From positions 186,001-250,000 of the forward strand of contig OY843611.1 of NCBI GenBank assembly GCA_963692995.1: DNA of 64,000 bases. Direction: 5' to 3'. Every line of letters begins with the position of its first letter. The stretch's first letter is position 1. The notes below the pieces were generated by a model. The model saw only the letters and a program-made list of their open reading frames with translations. It ran no database searches and was not told where the DNA came from. Made by a program: the position numbers and the translations under genes. The DNA comes from Bin87 sp963692995. Lineage in GTDB: Bacteria > Chloroflexota > Dehalococcoidia > Lucifugimonadales > UBA3495. Of this stretch, positions 36,822 through 45,452 are shown piece after piece.

Positions 36822-38198
36822 ATGTCTTCCATCTTCGTCAGAGCGCGCGACCGCAGCCACCGGCTGCTCCACACCGCCGAACGATCCCCGGAGGGCGCTC
36901 CGCCTTCCCTGGTCATAGTCGGCGTTGGTACGGCCGGCGTCAGGCGATCTCTGCTGTTTTGCCAGCGGATGACCGAATTGTCAGCGGCGAACCGGATCCA
37001 GACCGCCGTGTTCTACGATTGCAATGAGGTGACCGTAGCGCACGTTCAGAAACGGATGCGGAAGTTATTCGGTGGCGCCAGGGGCAGCGGGGGTATCCAG
37101 TTGCTGTTCCCCAATTACATACCGGTGGCCAACGGGTTCATGCGAGACCCTAAAAAGTTTCTGGAATACGAGGGGCCGCTGGAACGCGACATGGACACCA
37201 TCATCAACCAGGTGATACTGCACTCGGAACGCTGCGGCAGGGCTCCGGAAGCGATAATCGAGTTTATGAGCTTCTCGGGACACGCCATTCTGGGCGCCCG
37301 CTTCCACCAGAAGATGCAAACCGCCTTCCCCGCCGCCGTCATGCTGCCCGTCATGATGCTCCCCAAAGACCATGCTTCCGAAGAGTGGACGCGACGCTAT
37401 CTGTGGGAACAATACGAAGACCGGCTAGGCGGCGCCAATTGCCTGGTCACCTCCCAGTCGGCGGGGAGTTCCGCAGACGCCGACGACCGGCTGGCTACCG
37501 GCCTGGCGGGTTTCGAAGTGGCTGAATTCGGGGAATACGACGGCGTAACCAACAGCCAGCTGTGCGTCACCTTCCGCCGGTTGGCGCCAGCTTCCGGAGG
37601 CTGGTTGGGAATGGCCACCGTGAAGCGCCGGATGCCGGTGATGCGGAAGTTCAAATGGCTGCGTTTCCCGCCCTGGTGGCGGGAATACGCCGCCCTGGGA
37701 CCGGACGACGAGCTGTCCATGTCCCTGGGGAACGCCATCTGGTCCACCCTTGACCCGGCGGCCCAGTTGGCCGAAGGGGTGCATGCCCCGGTAGAGTTTC
37801 CCCAGGATATGGTGGTTTCCCTGCCGGTGCACGCCGATGAGTTGGAGCCCGTGGCCTCCAATGCGGCCGAAGTTCTGCAACGCAGCAACATCTTTGAACG
37901 ATTCCCCAATATGGACATCGCGTTCACCACCGCTCGATTCACTGAGGGATTGACCCAGGATCCCTATCTGCACGTAACGCGCATCTATCCTATCCGAGGA
38001 GAACTGCCCCCGGTCGCCGACATCCTGCGTTCCGACATTTCTCCGGAAGAAAGAGCCAGGACGGCAACCGTAGAGACCGGGTTCGGCTCGTACTACCATC
38101 TGCCCGGCGCTGCGATAGCGCTGCGACCCGCAGCGGTGAACGATGGGAATGCAGATGGAGAGGAAGACGACTGGCGTCAACACGTGCGATATTTCTGA
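36822..38198 (+). CDS. Divergent tubulin/FtsZ-like protein, paralogue A
   Basis: 458 residues. The order of motifs recalls the tubulin/FtsZ GTPase fold: strand 1 and glycine loop LVIVGVGTAGVRRSLLF (about 30-46), strand 2 ending in an acid FYDCNEVTV, a middle loop MSFSGHAILGARFHQKM (about 149-165) where FtsZ has GGGTGTG, followed by VMLPVMMLPKD, and a helix-rich centre. The classical GGGTGTG is not present, so GTP binding is uncertain. Its paralogue lies immediately downstream and shares VGTAG, YDCN, RDP, GHA-LG and the C-terminal TRIYPI/TLFYPL block. The assignment is by eye. Confidence 0.45.
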   Translation: MSSIFVRARDRSHRLLHTAERSPEGAPPSLVIVGVGTAGVRRSLLFCQRMTELSAANRIQTAVFYDCNEVTVAHVQKRMRKLFGGARGSGGIQLLFPNYIPVANGFMRDPKKFLEYEGPLERDMDTIINQVILHSERCGRAPEAIIEFMSFSGHAILGARFHQKMQTAFPAAVMLPVMMLPKDHASEEWTRRYLWEQYEDRLGGANCLVTSQSAGSSADADDRLATGLAGFEVAEFGEYDGVTNSQLCVTFRRLAPASGGWLGMATVKRRMPVMRKFKWLRFPPWWREYAALGPDDELSMSLGNAIWSTLDPAAQLAEGVHAPVEFPQDMVVSLPVHADELEPVASNAAEVLQRSNIFERFPNMDIAFTTARFTEGLTQDPYLHVTRIYPIRGELPPVADILRSDISPEERARTATVETGFGSYYHLPGAAIALRPAAVNDGNADGEEDDWRQHVRYF

Positions 38199-38241
38199 TT
38201 CGGGCGTTCCGATTCTCGGAATCATCAACGTGGGAACCCAT

Positions 38242-38296
38242 TTGACGCGCGTTGGTCGCATCTGGTATATTCCACGCTATAAAGTCATGCTATAGC
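38242..38296 (+). promoter_or_regulatory. Putative promoter and inverted repeat for tubulin-like paralogue B
   Basis: TTGACG (38242-38247), 18-base spacer, TATATT (38266-38271), then GCTATA-N9-TATAGC (38276-38281 and 38291-38296) at the expected transcription start. It leaves a leader of about 170 bases before the ATG at 38452, so paralogue B may be transcribed separately from A. Confidence 0.55.
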
Positions 38297-38451
38297 GCAT
38301 GTGGCACATTTAACATAACATGTCAAAAACAAGTCGTTCACGAAACAAATGCTGTCTAATTTGGAGACTGGGTCACTCTGACGGAAACGGACTGCCGCTG
38401 TAGGATAGGAATAGTTCCGCCCAGACTACATAAGGGGGGTCGGATACAGCC

Positions 38452-39948
38452 ATGCCACCAAGGAACCAAAATCGCACTTTTCACATACGGCGCAACAATC
38501 CGCATCGATTGGGTGACCAAGACGATCTTTCTCGAGACGGCACTCCGCCGCCCCTTGTTTCGGTAGCAGTGGGAACCGCCGGCTACAAGCGGAGCTGGCG
38601 GTGGGCAAAGCGTATGGGCGAGGCGGGCGTGCTGGATCGGGTGCAGAGCCTGACGATGTATGACTGCAACCAGGGAACCATCGATTCCATCGATTCGGAA
38701 ACCCAGGCGATGCGTCGGACGCGAGGTGGTCACCTGCCGGTAATAGTGCCGGGCTTCCTGCCCAAAGTTGACGGCTTCCTCCGTGACCCCAACGCCTATA
38801 AAGATTTCTTTGGTCTCATCCATAGAGATATGGAGCGTATGGTGGATACCATCGCTCGGCGGGCGGAAGAAGTGGGTTCGCCGCCGCAACTCATCCTGGA
38901 ATGGCTGGGATTTGGCGGTCATGCCAAACTGGGCGGCGTCTTGCACGGGATGCTCATGGACCGCTTCCCCGATGTCACGGTACTCCCCATCGTATTGACC
39001 CCCAGCGAAGCGGTGCTGAAGGAAAATATGCGCCGGGAAACTTGGGGCGCTTACGAGGAAACCATTGGCACCCGGCTGGTGCGCGACAGTCAGGGCAGAG
39101 AGGAAATCGAACGCCATCCGGCCCTGATCACCGACAACAGCCTGTCCCTCAATTACGAGCGGCTTGACGACAAACTCGCTATCGCTCTGGCCTCCATGGA
39201 AGCCGGCATGCGTTACCAGGTTGACGCCGGATCCATGGCCGAAACCGTCAACAGTTTCGGCGGGTACTCCAATGGCTGGTTTGGCGTCCGTGTGTTGAAC
39301 CGCCGCGTTGACATCGCCGATACCCGCCAGGGCTCCCGGTTGTTCGGGCCTTTCCGAGGGCGCGAGATCGTGGTCGTCAATGACAGCGCCAAGCAGTTGC
39401 CCTTCTCCATCAAGTCGGCGATGTGGGACATCCTGGACCCCAAACGGTTCGATCTACAGCTGGCCAAGCACGGCTTCGTGGAAACCGATTCCGTAATGCG
39501 CATGGTCGTCACCCTTCCGGTGGAACCGGCGGGCCTGAAGGATATCGAAGCGGACGTGCGGGACCAGTTGGCCCGTGAAGAGTTTAACGTGGCCTACCCC
39601 AACCTGATGTGGTCTTTCGCCTCCGCCAACTTCCAGCAATCGCCGGACGACCGCCACATGCACGTCACCCTGTTCTACCCGTTGCAGACGAACCACATCC
39701 CCAGCATTACCGACATCATGGGCGAAGAGAGCATCGCCATGCAGATGCCCGGGAACCTGACCTACGCCGGCTTCGGCTCCCGCTACTTCATGCCGCCAGT
39801 CAACGGACACGACAGCGAATCGCAGTACGGGTACGTGTCCCGCGGCCAGCAAATCCGACTGGAGCGGGAACGCGACCGCAAGACGACCGCAGAGCAACAA
39901 CTCGGCAACGGGTTCGGTAACGGCACCAGTGGGGATTACCGACGCTAA
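38452..39948 (+). CDS. Divergent tubulin/FtsZ-like protein, paralogue B
   Basis: 498 residues. LVSVAVGTAGYKRSWRWAKR (about 35-54) matches strand 1 and the glycine-rich loop. RMGEAGVLDRVQSLTMYDCN resembles the FtsZ segment running into strand 2. LEWLGFGGHAKLGGVL (about 148-163) occupies the GGGTGTG position, followed by VTVLPIVLTP, then PALITDNSLSLNYERLDDKL (about 223-242), like the FtsZ segment that ends in IPNDRLL, and VNSFGGYSNGWFGVRVL after the core helix. The C-terminal tail (after about 465) is charged, Gln/Gly-rich and probably disordered, as in FtsZ. Ribosome site AAGGGGGG. Ends with a clear terminator. Fold assignment is inference. Confidence 0.48.
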   Translation: MPPRNQNRTFHIRRNNPHRLGDQDDLSRDGTPPPLVSVAVGTAGYKRSWRWAKRMGEAGVLDRVQSLTMYDCNQGTIDSIDSETQAMRRTRGGHLPVIVPGFLPKVDGFLRDPNAYKDFFGLIHRDMERMVDTIARRAEEVGSPPQLILEWLGFGGHAKLGGVLHGMLMDRFPDVTVLPIVLTPSEAVLKENMRRETWGAYEETIGTRLVRDSQGREEIERHPALITDNSLSLNYERLDDKLAIALASMEAGMRYQVDAGSMAETVNSFGGYSNGWFGVRVLNRRVDIADTRQGSRLFGPFRGREIVVVNDSAKQLPFSIKSAMWDILDPKRFDLQLAKHGFVETDSVMRMVVTLPVEPAGLKDIEADVRDQLAREEFNVAYPNLMWSFASANFQQSPDDRHMHVTLFYPLQTNHIPSITDIMGEESIAMQMPGNLTYAGFGSRYFMPPVNGHDSESQYGYVSRGQQIRLERERDRKTTAEQQLGNGFGNGTSGDYRR

Positions 39949-39980
39949 ATTGCCAGCCCGCCAACCCCATTTGGCGCGAA

Positions 39981-40014
39981 CATCCCGGACCCCAGCGTCC
40001 GGGATGCTTTTGTT
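39981..40014 (+). terminator. Rho-independent terminator after tubulin-like paralogue B
   Basis: CATCCCGGAC (39981-39990), 6-base loop, GTCCGGGATG (39997-40006), followed by CTTTTGTT. It lies 32 bases after the stop. Confidence 0.88.
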
Positions 40015-40029
40015 AGGACGCCTCCTTTA

Positions 40030-40055
40030 TCATTCCCGCGAAAGCAGGAATCCAG
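40030..40055. repeat. REP-like palindrome, copy 2
   Basis: TCATTCCCGCGAAAGCAGGAATCCAG, one arm base changed relative to the consensus element at 7857. It lies just after the terminator of the tubulin-like gene. Confidence 0.8.
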
Positions 40056-40086
40056 TGATTGAGTTGGCGTAAAATAGTCGCCGCTC

Positions 40087-40782
40087 ATGCTCATCTCCTC
40101 CGCCAACCTGCTCCTCGACGACACGGGGGCTTTCGTTCGTTTGACGGTGCTGTGCGCCATATCCGCGGCGGTGGCCATCAGCGTCAACGGATGGTTTCAA
40201 GGGTTGCTGGCGACCGTCTTCGGCGACCCGGCTCCCCGGTCCCAGGGCCGGCTGTTCGGCAATCCCCTGCGCCATCTGGACCCGGTGGGAACAATCTTGG
40301 CCGTGGTGTCCGGTCTCGGTTGGGGGCGACCCCTGCCCGGCTCGCCCGGACGCCAGGGACGCTGGCCGTCGGTGGCGATCTCCGCCGCTGGTCCGTTGGG
40401 GAATATTACCGTGGCCTTTCTCCTGGCCGCTCCCGTCAAGGCCGGCCTGCTGACCTGGACCTACCCATCGCCCGACGGATTGAACCTGGTGATGACCGGC
40501 GGTCTGCGCTCCGGAATCTCCGACGTGGTAGGCTTGCTGATCATTTATAACCTGTTGCAGGCCGCGTTTCATCTGCTGCCCCTGGCTCCGCTGGCCGGAT
40601 ACCGGGTTTTGGCGGCGCTGCTGCCTCCTGCGGCGACGGAGACGCATCAGCGGTTCCAGCGGTTCGCCCCGGCGCTGCTGATCGTGCTGGTCGCATCGGA
40701 TTACGTGCTGCGGCCGGGCATCCTGTGGGCGACCCTACTGCCGCTGGCCAGCTGGCTGGCCGGACTGGCTACCGGGTACTGA
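40087..40782 (+). CDS. M50 site-2-protease-like membrane protein without the zinc site
   Basis: 231 residues, about six membrane segments. The block FGDPAPRSQGRLFGNPLRHLDPVGTI matches the region after the HExxH helix in compact M50 proteases (GDPTARxxGRLTLNPLxHxDPxG), and SGLGWGRPLP and ISAAGPLGN also match. But the HExxH itself reads N34-G-W-F-Q38, and the usual LLP-xPPLDG motif reads LLPLAPLAG. All expected zinc ligands and the catalytic Glu are replaced. So it looks like a catalytically dead rhomboid/S2P-type scaffold, or has another function. Start ATG 40087. Confidence 0.75.
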   Translation: MLISSANLLLDDTGAFVRLTVLCAISAAVAISVNGWFQGLLATVFGDPAPRSQGRLFGNPLRHLDPVGTILAVVSGLGWGRPLPGSPGRQGRWPSVAISAAGPLGNITVAFLLAAPVKAGLLTWTYPSPDGLNLVMTGGLRSGISDVVGLLIIYNLLQAAFHLLPLAPLAGYRVLAALLPPAATETHQRFQRFAPALLIVLVASDYVLRPGILWATLLPLASWLAGLATGY

Positions 40783-40788
40783 TTACGG

Positions 40789-41607
40789 TTATGCCGTCGG
40801 CCCGAACCGTTCGGTTCGTATGACGGTTTCCGGTATTCCAACCTGAAGCAAAGCGTCGGCGGCGGCCTCTACGAACCCGGTGGGCCCGCAGGCGTAGCAT
40901 AGGGGCGCCGCGTTCCCGCTGCCGTTGAGCCGCGCCAGCCCCGCGATGCAGTCGCGCAGCATAGCTGCATCCAGCCGCCGCGCGTAGCCCGTCCAGCCCG
41001 GCGGGGGCCGGCGGGTGAGGGCATACTGAACCGACATCGCGGGGCAGCCTTCCGCCGCGTCGTCCAGCCACTTTTTATAGATGATGTCCTCCGGAGACCG
41101 CGCCGAGTACAGCAGCAGCGCCGGCAGGTCCGGCGTTGCCGCTCCCCGGTGGGCCAATATGGATCGGATAGGCACGATGCCCGACCCGCCGGCCAGCAAC
41201 AGCAGGGGGCCGCCCAGCTCCGGCCCCCAGGTGAACGGCCCGCCGATGGGCCCGCGCGCCTCCAGTTGGTCGCCCGGCTGCGCTACCTCGTGGAAGTACG
41301 GCGACACCTCGCCGTCGGGGATCAGTTCCACCGTGAGGTCAATGCAGTTCCCATCGGATGGCGAAGACGCCACTGAGTAGGAACGCTGGGCCTGGTAGCC
41401 GTCGGGAGCCGTCAGCCGGATGTCGTAGTGCTGTCCGGCGCGGAAGGGACGCGGCTCCGCAAGGCGCAGGGTGAAGGTTCTGGCGCGGGAGGTCTCGACG
41501 ACCACCCGCTCGACGGTGGCGGTCTGCCAGGGAGTCGGGAAGGTCAGATCCGGCGCCGGTGCCGGGTTCAAACCCGCCCTGGCCGAGGGGTCGGCGCAGG
41601 GTTCCAT
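40789..41607 (-). CDS. Ferredoxin-NADP reductase-like FAD/NAD(P)H oxidoreductase
   Basis: 272 residues. FAD domain: FRAGQHYDIRL, then RSYSVASSP (RxYS flavin motif). NAD(P) domain: LLLLAGGSGIVPIRSIL (GGSGxxP) and CYACGPTGFVEAAADALLQ (CGPxxF). The C-terminus TERFG is typical. No 2Fe-2S domain. The N-terminal 30 residues are low-complexity and contain a copy of a dispersed repeat (ARAGLNPAPAP). It starts on the base after the stop of the molybdopterin protein gene, so the two form a reductase/oxidase pair in which this enzyme could deliver electrons from NAD(P)H. Confidence 0.9.
   Translation of the reverse strand: MEPCADPSARAGLNPAPAPDLTFPTPWQTATVERVVVETSRARTFTLRLAEPRPFRAGQHYDIRLTAPDGYQAQRSYSVASSPSDGNCIDLTVELIPDGEVSPYFHEVAQPGDQLEARGPIGGPFTWGPELGGPLLLLAGGSGIVPIRSILAHRGAATPDLPALLLYSARSPEDIIYKKWLDDAAEGCPAMSVQYALTRRPPPGWTGYARRLDAAMLRDCIAGLARLNGSGNAAPLCYACGPTGFVEAAADALLQVGIPETVIRTERFGPTA
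41558..41582. repeat. Dispersed palindromic repeat inside the reductase N-terminus
   Basis: GTGCCGGGTTCAAACCCGCC, close to the palindrome at 13584. It is translated on the minus strand as AGLNPAPAP in the poorly conserved N-terminus of the reductase. Confidence 0.65.
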
Positions 41608-42213
41608 CTAGTCGCCCCAGTAACGCTGTTCCTTCCACGGGTCGCCGTACATATGGTAGCCGTACTGCTCCCAAAAACCGGGCTGGTCCTGGGGCATGAG
41701 GCGGATGCCCCGCAGCCACTTGGCCGACTTCCAGAAGTACAGATGGGGCACCACCAGCCGGGCCGGGCCGCCATGCTCGGCGGTGATGGGTTTCCCGTCA
41801 AATTCAAAGGCCACCATTCCACGCCCGTCCGCCACGTCCCACGTCGGCAGGTTGGTGGTGTATCCGCCGTAGGAAAAGGCCATGATGTAGGGCGCCGGGT
41901 CGGCGACGCCGGCGGCGACCAGCAGGTCGTCGATGGTAACGCCTTTCCAGGTAGTATCCAGCTTGCTCCACTTGGTGACGCAGTGAATGTCGGTGTGGAT
42001 TTCGGTTTCGGGCAGCGCGCGGAACTGTTCCCAGTTCCATTCGGCCAAGGGTTCCCCCGCCAGGCCGACCAGGGTGAACGCCCACTGGTCCAGGGGGACT
42101 CGCTGGGTGGGTCCGGCGGTCAATACCGGAAACCCTCGCTCCAGGTACTGGCCGGGCGGTATGGGGCGAGGCGGCGTTTCGCGGCGACGTCCGAAGAATC
42201 CTCTGGTGGTCAT
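41608..42213 (-). CDS. Sulfite-oxidase-fold molybdopterin oxidoreductase
   Basis: 201 residues, the size of a single sulfite-oxidase molybdenum domain (MsrP/YedY-like core). DIHCVTKWSKLDTTWKGVTID carries the Mo-ligating Cys. Next SYGGYTTNLPTWD, AFEFDGKPITAEHGGPARLVVPHLYFWKSAKW and GIRLMPQDQPGFWE are conserved. There is no twin-arginine signal peptide, so it is predicted to be cytoplasmic, unlike MsrP. ATG 42213 has GGAG upstream; a TTG two codons earlier is possible. Directly followed by the FNR-like gene. Confidence 0.9.
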   Translation of the reverse strand: MTTRGFFGRRRETPPRPIPPGQYLERGFPVLTAGPTQRVPLDQWAFTLVGLAGEPLAEWNWEQFRALPETEIHTDIHCVTKWSKLDTTWKGVTIDDLLVAAGVADPAPYIMAFSYGGYTTNLPTWDVADGRGMVAFEFDGKPITAEHGGPARLVVPHLYFWKSAKWLRGIRLMPQDQPGFWEQYGYHMYGDPWKEQRYWGD

Positions 42214-42373
42214 GGGCAATAGCTCCTGGGCAAGGGCCGGATCTACCTCCGAGGGTATAAAAATCGAATTGGCCTGTCAAACGCCGTCAACGCTACCCAA
42301 CACCTTTCGGGTCTATCCCGTGCCACCCTAACCCTTTACAATGGCGCGGTGAAGCGAAACGTGAGTAACTCCT

Positions 42374-43060
42374 ATGTCATTTGCTCCCATACGAGGGCAA
42401 GCCGATCTCATCAGGAGGTTGGGTTTGGTTATGGATCCCCAGAGCTTTCCGCCGGAGTTCTTCCAGCGGGAGGACGAAAGCAGCGACGCCGAGTTTTATG
42501 CCATGCCCCGCCTGGTGGTCCACATTGATGACGGGGCCATCATCGCGGTGGGCCGGCTGTTCCGGCAGCTGATACCGGAGAGCGCCGAGGTGCTGGACCT
42601 GATGAGCAGCTGGCGTACCCACTGGCCGGAGGAACACCCCCGCCAGGGCATCGTCGGCCTGGGCATGAACGCCACGGAGCTGGCCGACAACCCCCAGCTG
42701 AACGAGTACCTGCTTCAGGACATCAACATCGACCCGGCACTCCCCTTCGAGGACGAGTCCTTCGACGCGGTGGTGATCACCGTCTCGGTGCAGTACCTGA
42801 CCCAGCCGGTGATCGTGTTCGCCGAGGTGTCGCGCATCCTGCGCCCCGGCGGGGTGTTCATCGTGACCTTTTCCAACCGCTGCTTCCCGACCAAGGCGGT
42901 GCGGGTCTGGCGTTCCACCAACGACGAGGACCATATCGAGTTGGTGGCGTCGTACATGCAGCGCGCCGGCGGTTTCAACGGGGTGCGCGGCGGCATCGCC
43001 AACCCCGACCTGGCTCCGCCGGGCGACCCGCTGTTCGCCGTGTTCGCCTACAAGGAATAA
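42374..43060 (+). CDS. SAM-dependent methyltransferase-like protein
   Basis: 228 residues. EVLDLMSSWRTHWPEE is strand 1 with an atypical glycine-poor loop; IVGLGMNATELADN strand 2; ALPFEDESFDAVVITVSVQYL is the motif IV region; VSRILRPGGVFIVTFSNRCFPTKAV is post-motif strand 4-5, typical of class I methyltransferases. The SAM loop departs from GxGxG, as in a known subgroup of this family. The start at 42374 fits; an ATG at 42431 is possible. No operon partner. Confidence 0.8.
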   Translation: MSFAPIRGQADLIRRLGLVMDPQSFPPEFFQREDESSDAEFYAMPRLVVHIDDGAIIAVGRLFRQLIPESAEVLDLMSSWRTHWPEEHPRQGIVGLGMNATELADNPQLNEYLLQDINIDPALPFEDESFDAVVITVSVQYLTQPVIVFAEVSRILRPGGVFIVTFSNRCFPTKAVRVWRSTNDEDHIELVASYMQRAGGFNGVRGGIANPDLAPPGDPLFAVFAYKE

Positions 43061-43071
43061 AGCGTATGCGG

Positions 43072-43100
43072 CTGGATTCCCGCTTTCGCGGGAATGACGG
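43072..43100. repeat. REP-like palindrome, copy 3
   Basis: CTGGATTCCCGCTTTCGCGGGAATGACGG, inverted relative to the copy at 7857. It is followed by two degenerate GGAGC-GGCGGG-GACGG repeats. Confidence 0.82.
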
Positions 43101-43169
43101 GGAGCAGGCGGGAACGACGGGGAGCCGGCGGGCGTGACGGCGTTTGTTAACACGCTTCGCTAACGCGCT

Positions 43170-44975
43170 TCAGGGGGATGCCGGCCGGTAGCGGTTGACG
43201 ATGGGCAGGCGGCGGTCTTTGCCGAAGGCGCGGGGCGTGATCTTGACGCCCGGCGGAGCCTGGCGGCGTTTGTATTCGTTGCGATCCACGGCGGTCATCA
43301 CCTGCCGCACCCAGTCGGGATGATGCCCCATGGCGACCATCTCGGCGTAGTCGTAGTCGTCCTCAACGTAGGCTTTGATGATGGGATCCAGCAGGTCGTA
43401 AGGCGGCAGGGTGTCCTGGTCGGTCTGGTTGGGGCGCAGCTCGGCGCTGGGCGGCTTGTCCAGCGCCGCCTGGGGTATGAGCGGCCGGGGATTGCCTGAC
43501 GAATCGGGGTGGGTGCGGGCGTTGCGCCAGCGGCACAGTTCGTACACCAGCGTCTTGGGCACGTCCTTAAGCACGGCGAAGCCGCCGGCCATATCGCCGT
43601 AGAGGGTGGCGTAGCCCATGGCCAGCTCGCTTTTGTTGCCGGTGGTCAGCACCAGCCAGCCGAACTTGTTGGAAATGGTCATCAGCGCGTTGCCCCGGAT
43701 GCGGGCCTGCACGTTTTCTTCCGCGACGTTGGCTTCCGTCCCGGCGAAGTGGTCAGCCAGCATTTCGGTAAAGGCCAGATGCGCCGGCTCGATGGGGATG
43801 CGCCACAGGCTGATGCCCAGGTTGTCGGCCAGTTCTTGAGAATCCGCGACGCTCCCCGCGGAGGAATAGCGGGAAGGCATGGTGACGCCTACCACGTTTT
43901 CCGCGCCCAGAGCGTCCACGGCCACGGTGGCGGTGAGGGCGGAGTCGATGCCGCCGGAGAGGCCCACCAGGGTCCGTCCGAAGCCCGACTTGCGGACGTA
44001 ATCGCGGGTGCCCACCACCAGGGCCTGGTACACCTCCTCGGTTTCATCCAGCGGCCGACAGAGCGGGGGCGCCGCCGACTGCTTCCGGTCGGACAGGCGG
44101 TGATCCGACACCCGGGTTACCCGGGCCGGGCCGAGTCCGGTCAAAAGTTCCGGGCTTAATAGCGGCGGGTTCTCCTTGCGGGCGCGAGGATCCCGCAGCC
44201 GCTGGCGAAACACCGTATCCACGTCCAGGTCGGCCACAATGAGTCGATCCTCGAAGGCCGGCCCCCGGGCAATGATCGCTCCGTCCGGCGCGCAGATGAT
44301 GCTGGCGCCATCGAATACCAGTTCGTCCTGCCCGCCCACGGTGTTGAGGTAGGCCACAAACACGCCGTGATCCGCGGCGCGGGTAGAGATCATGCGCTCG
44401 CGCTGGCCGGCCTTGCCGGCGTGGAAGGGGGAGGCGTTGATGTTGACGATGACTTCCGCCCCGGCGTCCCGCTGCACGGCGATGGGGCCGATGGGGTGCC
44501 AGATGTCCTCGCAAATGCCCACGCCCACCGGGACGCCGTTGATTATGTACACCGGACACTCCGCGCCCCGGCGGAAGTAGCGATCCTCGTCGAACACCCC
44601 GTAGTTGGGCAGGTACATCTTGTGATACCAGTCCAGCACGCGCCCGTCGTTGATGATGGCGGCGGCGTTGGCAACGTCTTTGGTCGAAGCCCCGGTCTGG
44701 CCGACCAACACGCCGGGTGAACCCACGATGGCGGCGATGCCCCGGGTGGAGTCGGCGATGCGCTGCACGGCGGCCATACTGTCGGCCAGAAAGGACGGCT
44801 TGAACAGCAGGTCTTCGGGCGGGTAGCCGGTGACGGCCAGCTCAGGAAAGGCCACCAGGTCGGCGCGGGCCGCCCGCGCCTCATCAATCTGCTCAATGAT
44901 GCGAGTGGTGTTGCCGGCAATATCGCCGACGGTGGGGTTGAACTGGGCCAAAGCCAGCCGGAGGGTGCGCTGCAT
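43170..44975 (-). CDS. nadE: Glutamine-dependent NAD+ synthetase
   Basis: Converts nicotinic acid adenine dinucleotide to NAD using glutamine amide nitrogen. 601 residues, two domains. Nitrilase-type glutaminase: Glu in VAFPELAVTGYPPEDL, Lys in WYHKMYLPNYGVFDEDRYF, Cys in VGVGICEDIWHP. Synthetase: GLSGGIDSALTATVAVDALG (PP-loop, about 350), STGNKSELAMGY-like TTGNKSELAMGYATLYGDM, and the C-terminal KRRQAPPGVKI. Normal two-domain length. On the minus strand TATAAT lies only six bases before ATG 44975, so the mRNA may be leaderless. A decayed copy of this 5' end lies at 45453. Confidence 0.95.
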   Translation of the reverse strand: MQRTLRLALAQFNPTVGDIAGNTTRIIEQIDEARAARADLVAFPELAVTGYPPEDLLFKPSFLADSMAAVQRIADSTRGIAAIVGSPGVLVGQTGASTKDVANAAAIINDGRVLDWYHKMYLPNYGVFDEDRYFRRGAECPVYIINGVPVGVGICEDIWHPIGPIAVQRDAGAEVIVNINASPFHAGKAGQRERMISTRAADHGVFVAYLNTVGGQDELVFDGASIICAPDGAIIARGPAFEDRLIVADLDVDTVFRQRLRDPRARKENPPLLSPELLTGLGPARVTRVSDHRLSDRKQSAAPPLCRPLDETEEVYQALVVGTRDYVRKSGFGRTLVGLSGGIDSALTATVAVDALGAENVVGVTMPSRYSSAGSVADSQELADNLGISLWRIPIEPAHLAFTEMLADHFAGTEANVAEENVQARIRGNALMTISNKFGWLVLTTGNKSELAMGYATLYGDMAGGFAVLKDVPKTLVYELCRWRNARTHPDSSGNPRPLIPQAALDKPPSAELRPNQTDQDTLPPYDLLDPIIKAYVEDDYDYAEMVAMGHHPDWVRQVMTAVDRNEYKRRQAPPGVKITPRAFGKDRRLPIVNRYRPASP

Positions 44976-44981
44976 TGGGCT

Positions 44982-44987
44982 ATTATA
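44982..44987 (-). promoter_or_regulatory. -10 box of nadE very close to the start codon
   Basis: TATAAT on the minus strand ends six bases before the ATG and no ribosome site is present between. This is the arrangement of a leaderless transcript. The box is kept in the decayed copy at about 45587-45592. No good -35 is visible. Confidence 0.5.
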
Positions 44988-45078
44988 GCGCAGGCCGAAA
45001 GGGACGTAGCCTATGGTAATATTTACGGCGTGGCGTCGGCATCATACTGCCCAGCCGGGCCTAAACCGGAGACGTGCC

Positions 45079-45446
45079 ATGACCACCGAACCCGCTGCGC
45101 CGGCTATCGGCGCCGTCCGGCATCCCCGGCAGTTCCCCGAACTGCTGCCGCGGGACGACCCGAACCAGCCCCTTGGCGGCCAGTTGCACCCGGCGCCGCT
45201 GGCCGGCGACCGGCTGGCGGCCAGCGGCGCGAGCCGATACCCGTCCGACGGGCTGATGACCGCCGCTATTGGGGACGCAGCGACTTCCTTAACCTGGACA
45301 TCTGCCGGGAGAACGGGGAGTTGCGGCTGTGGGACCCGGTGGGCAACCGCTACCTGCTGACCCACGAAGCAGAAAGGACGGCCTGCCTCGCCGCCGAGGG
45401 CCGCATCCGCCAACCGGAAGCGGAGCTTCGTCGTCGGGACGGATAA
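45079..45446 (+). pseudogene. Decayed Uma2-family nuclease gene
   Basis: Begins MTTEPAAPAIGAVRHPRQFP and ends, in a different frame, with LRLWDPVGNRYLLTHEAERT and QPEAELRRRDG. The latter matches the C-terminal tail of the Uma2 protein at 62457 (WYDPATGRHILTYADQRERA and RELEAELRRRQNG). The nuclease core in between is largely missing and the frame changes at about 45290. A degraded relic. Confidence 0.65.
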
Positions 45447-45452
45447 CCTACC

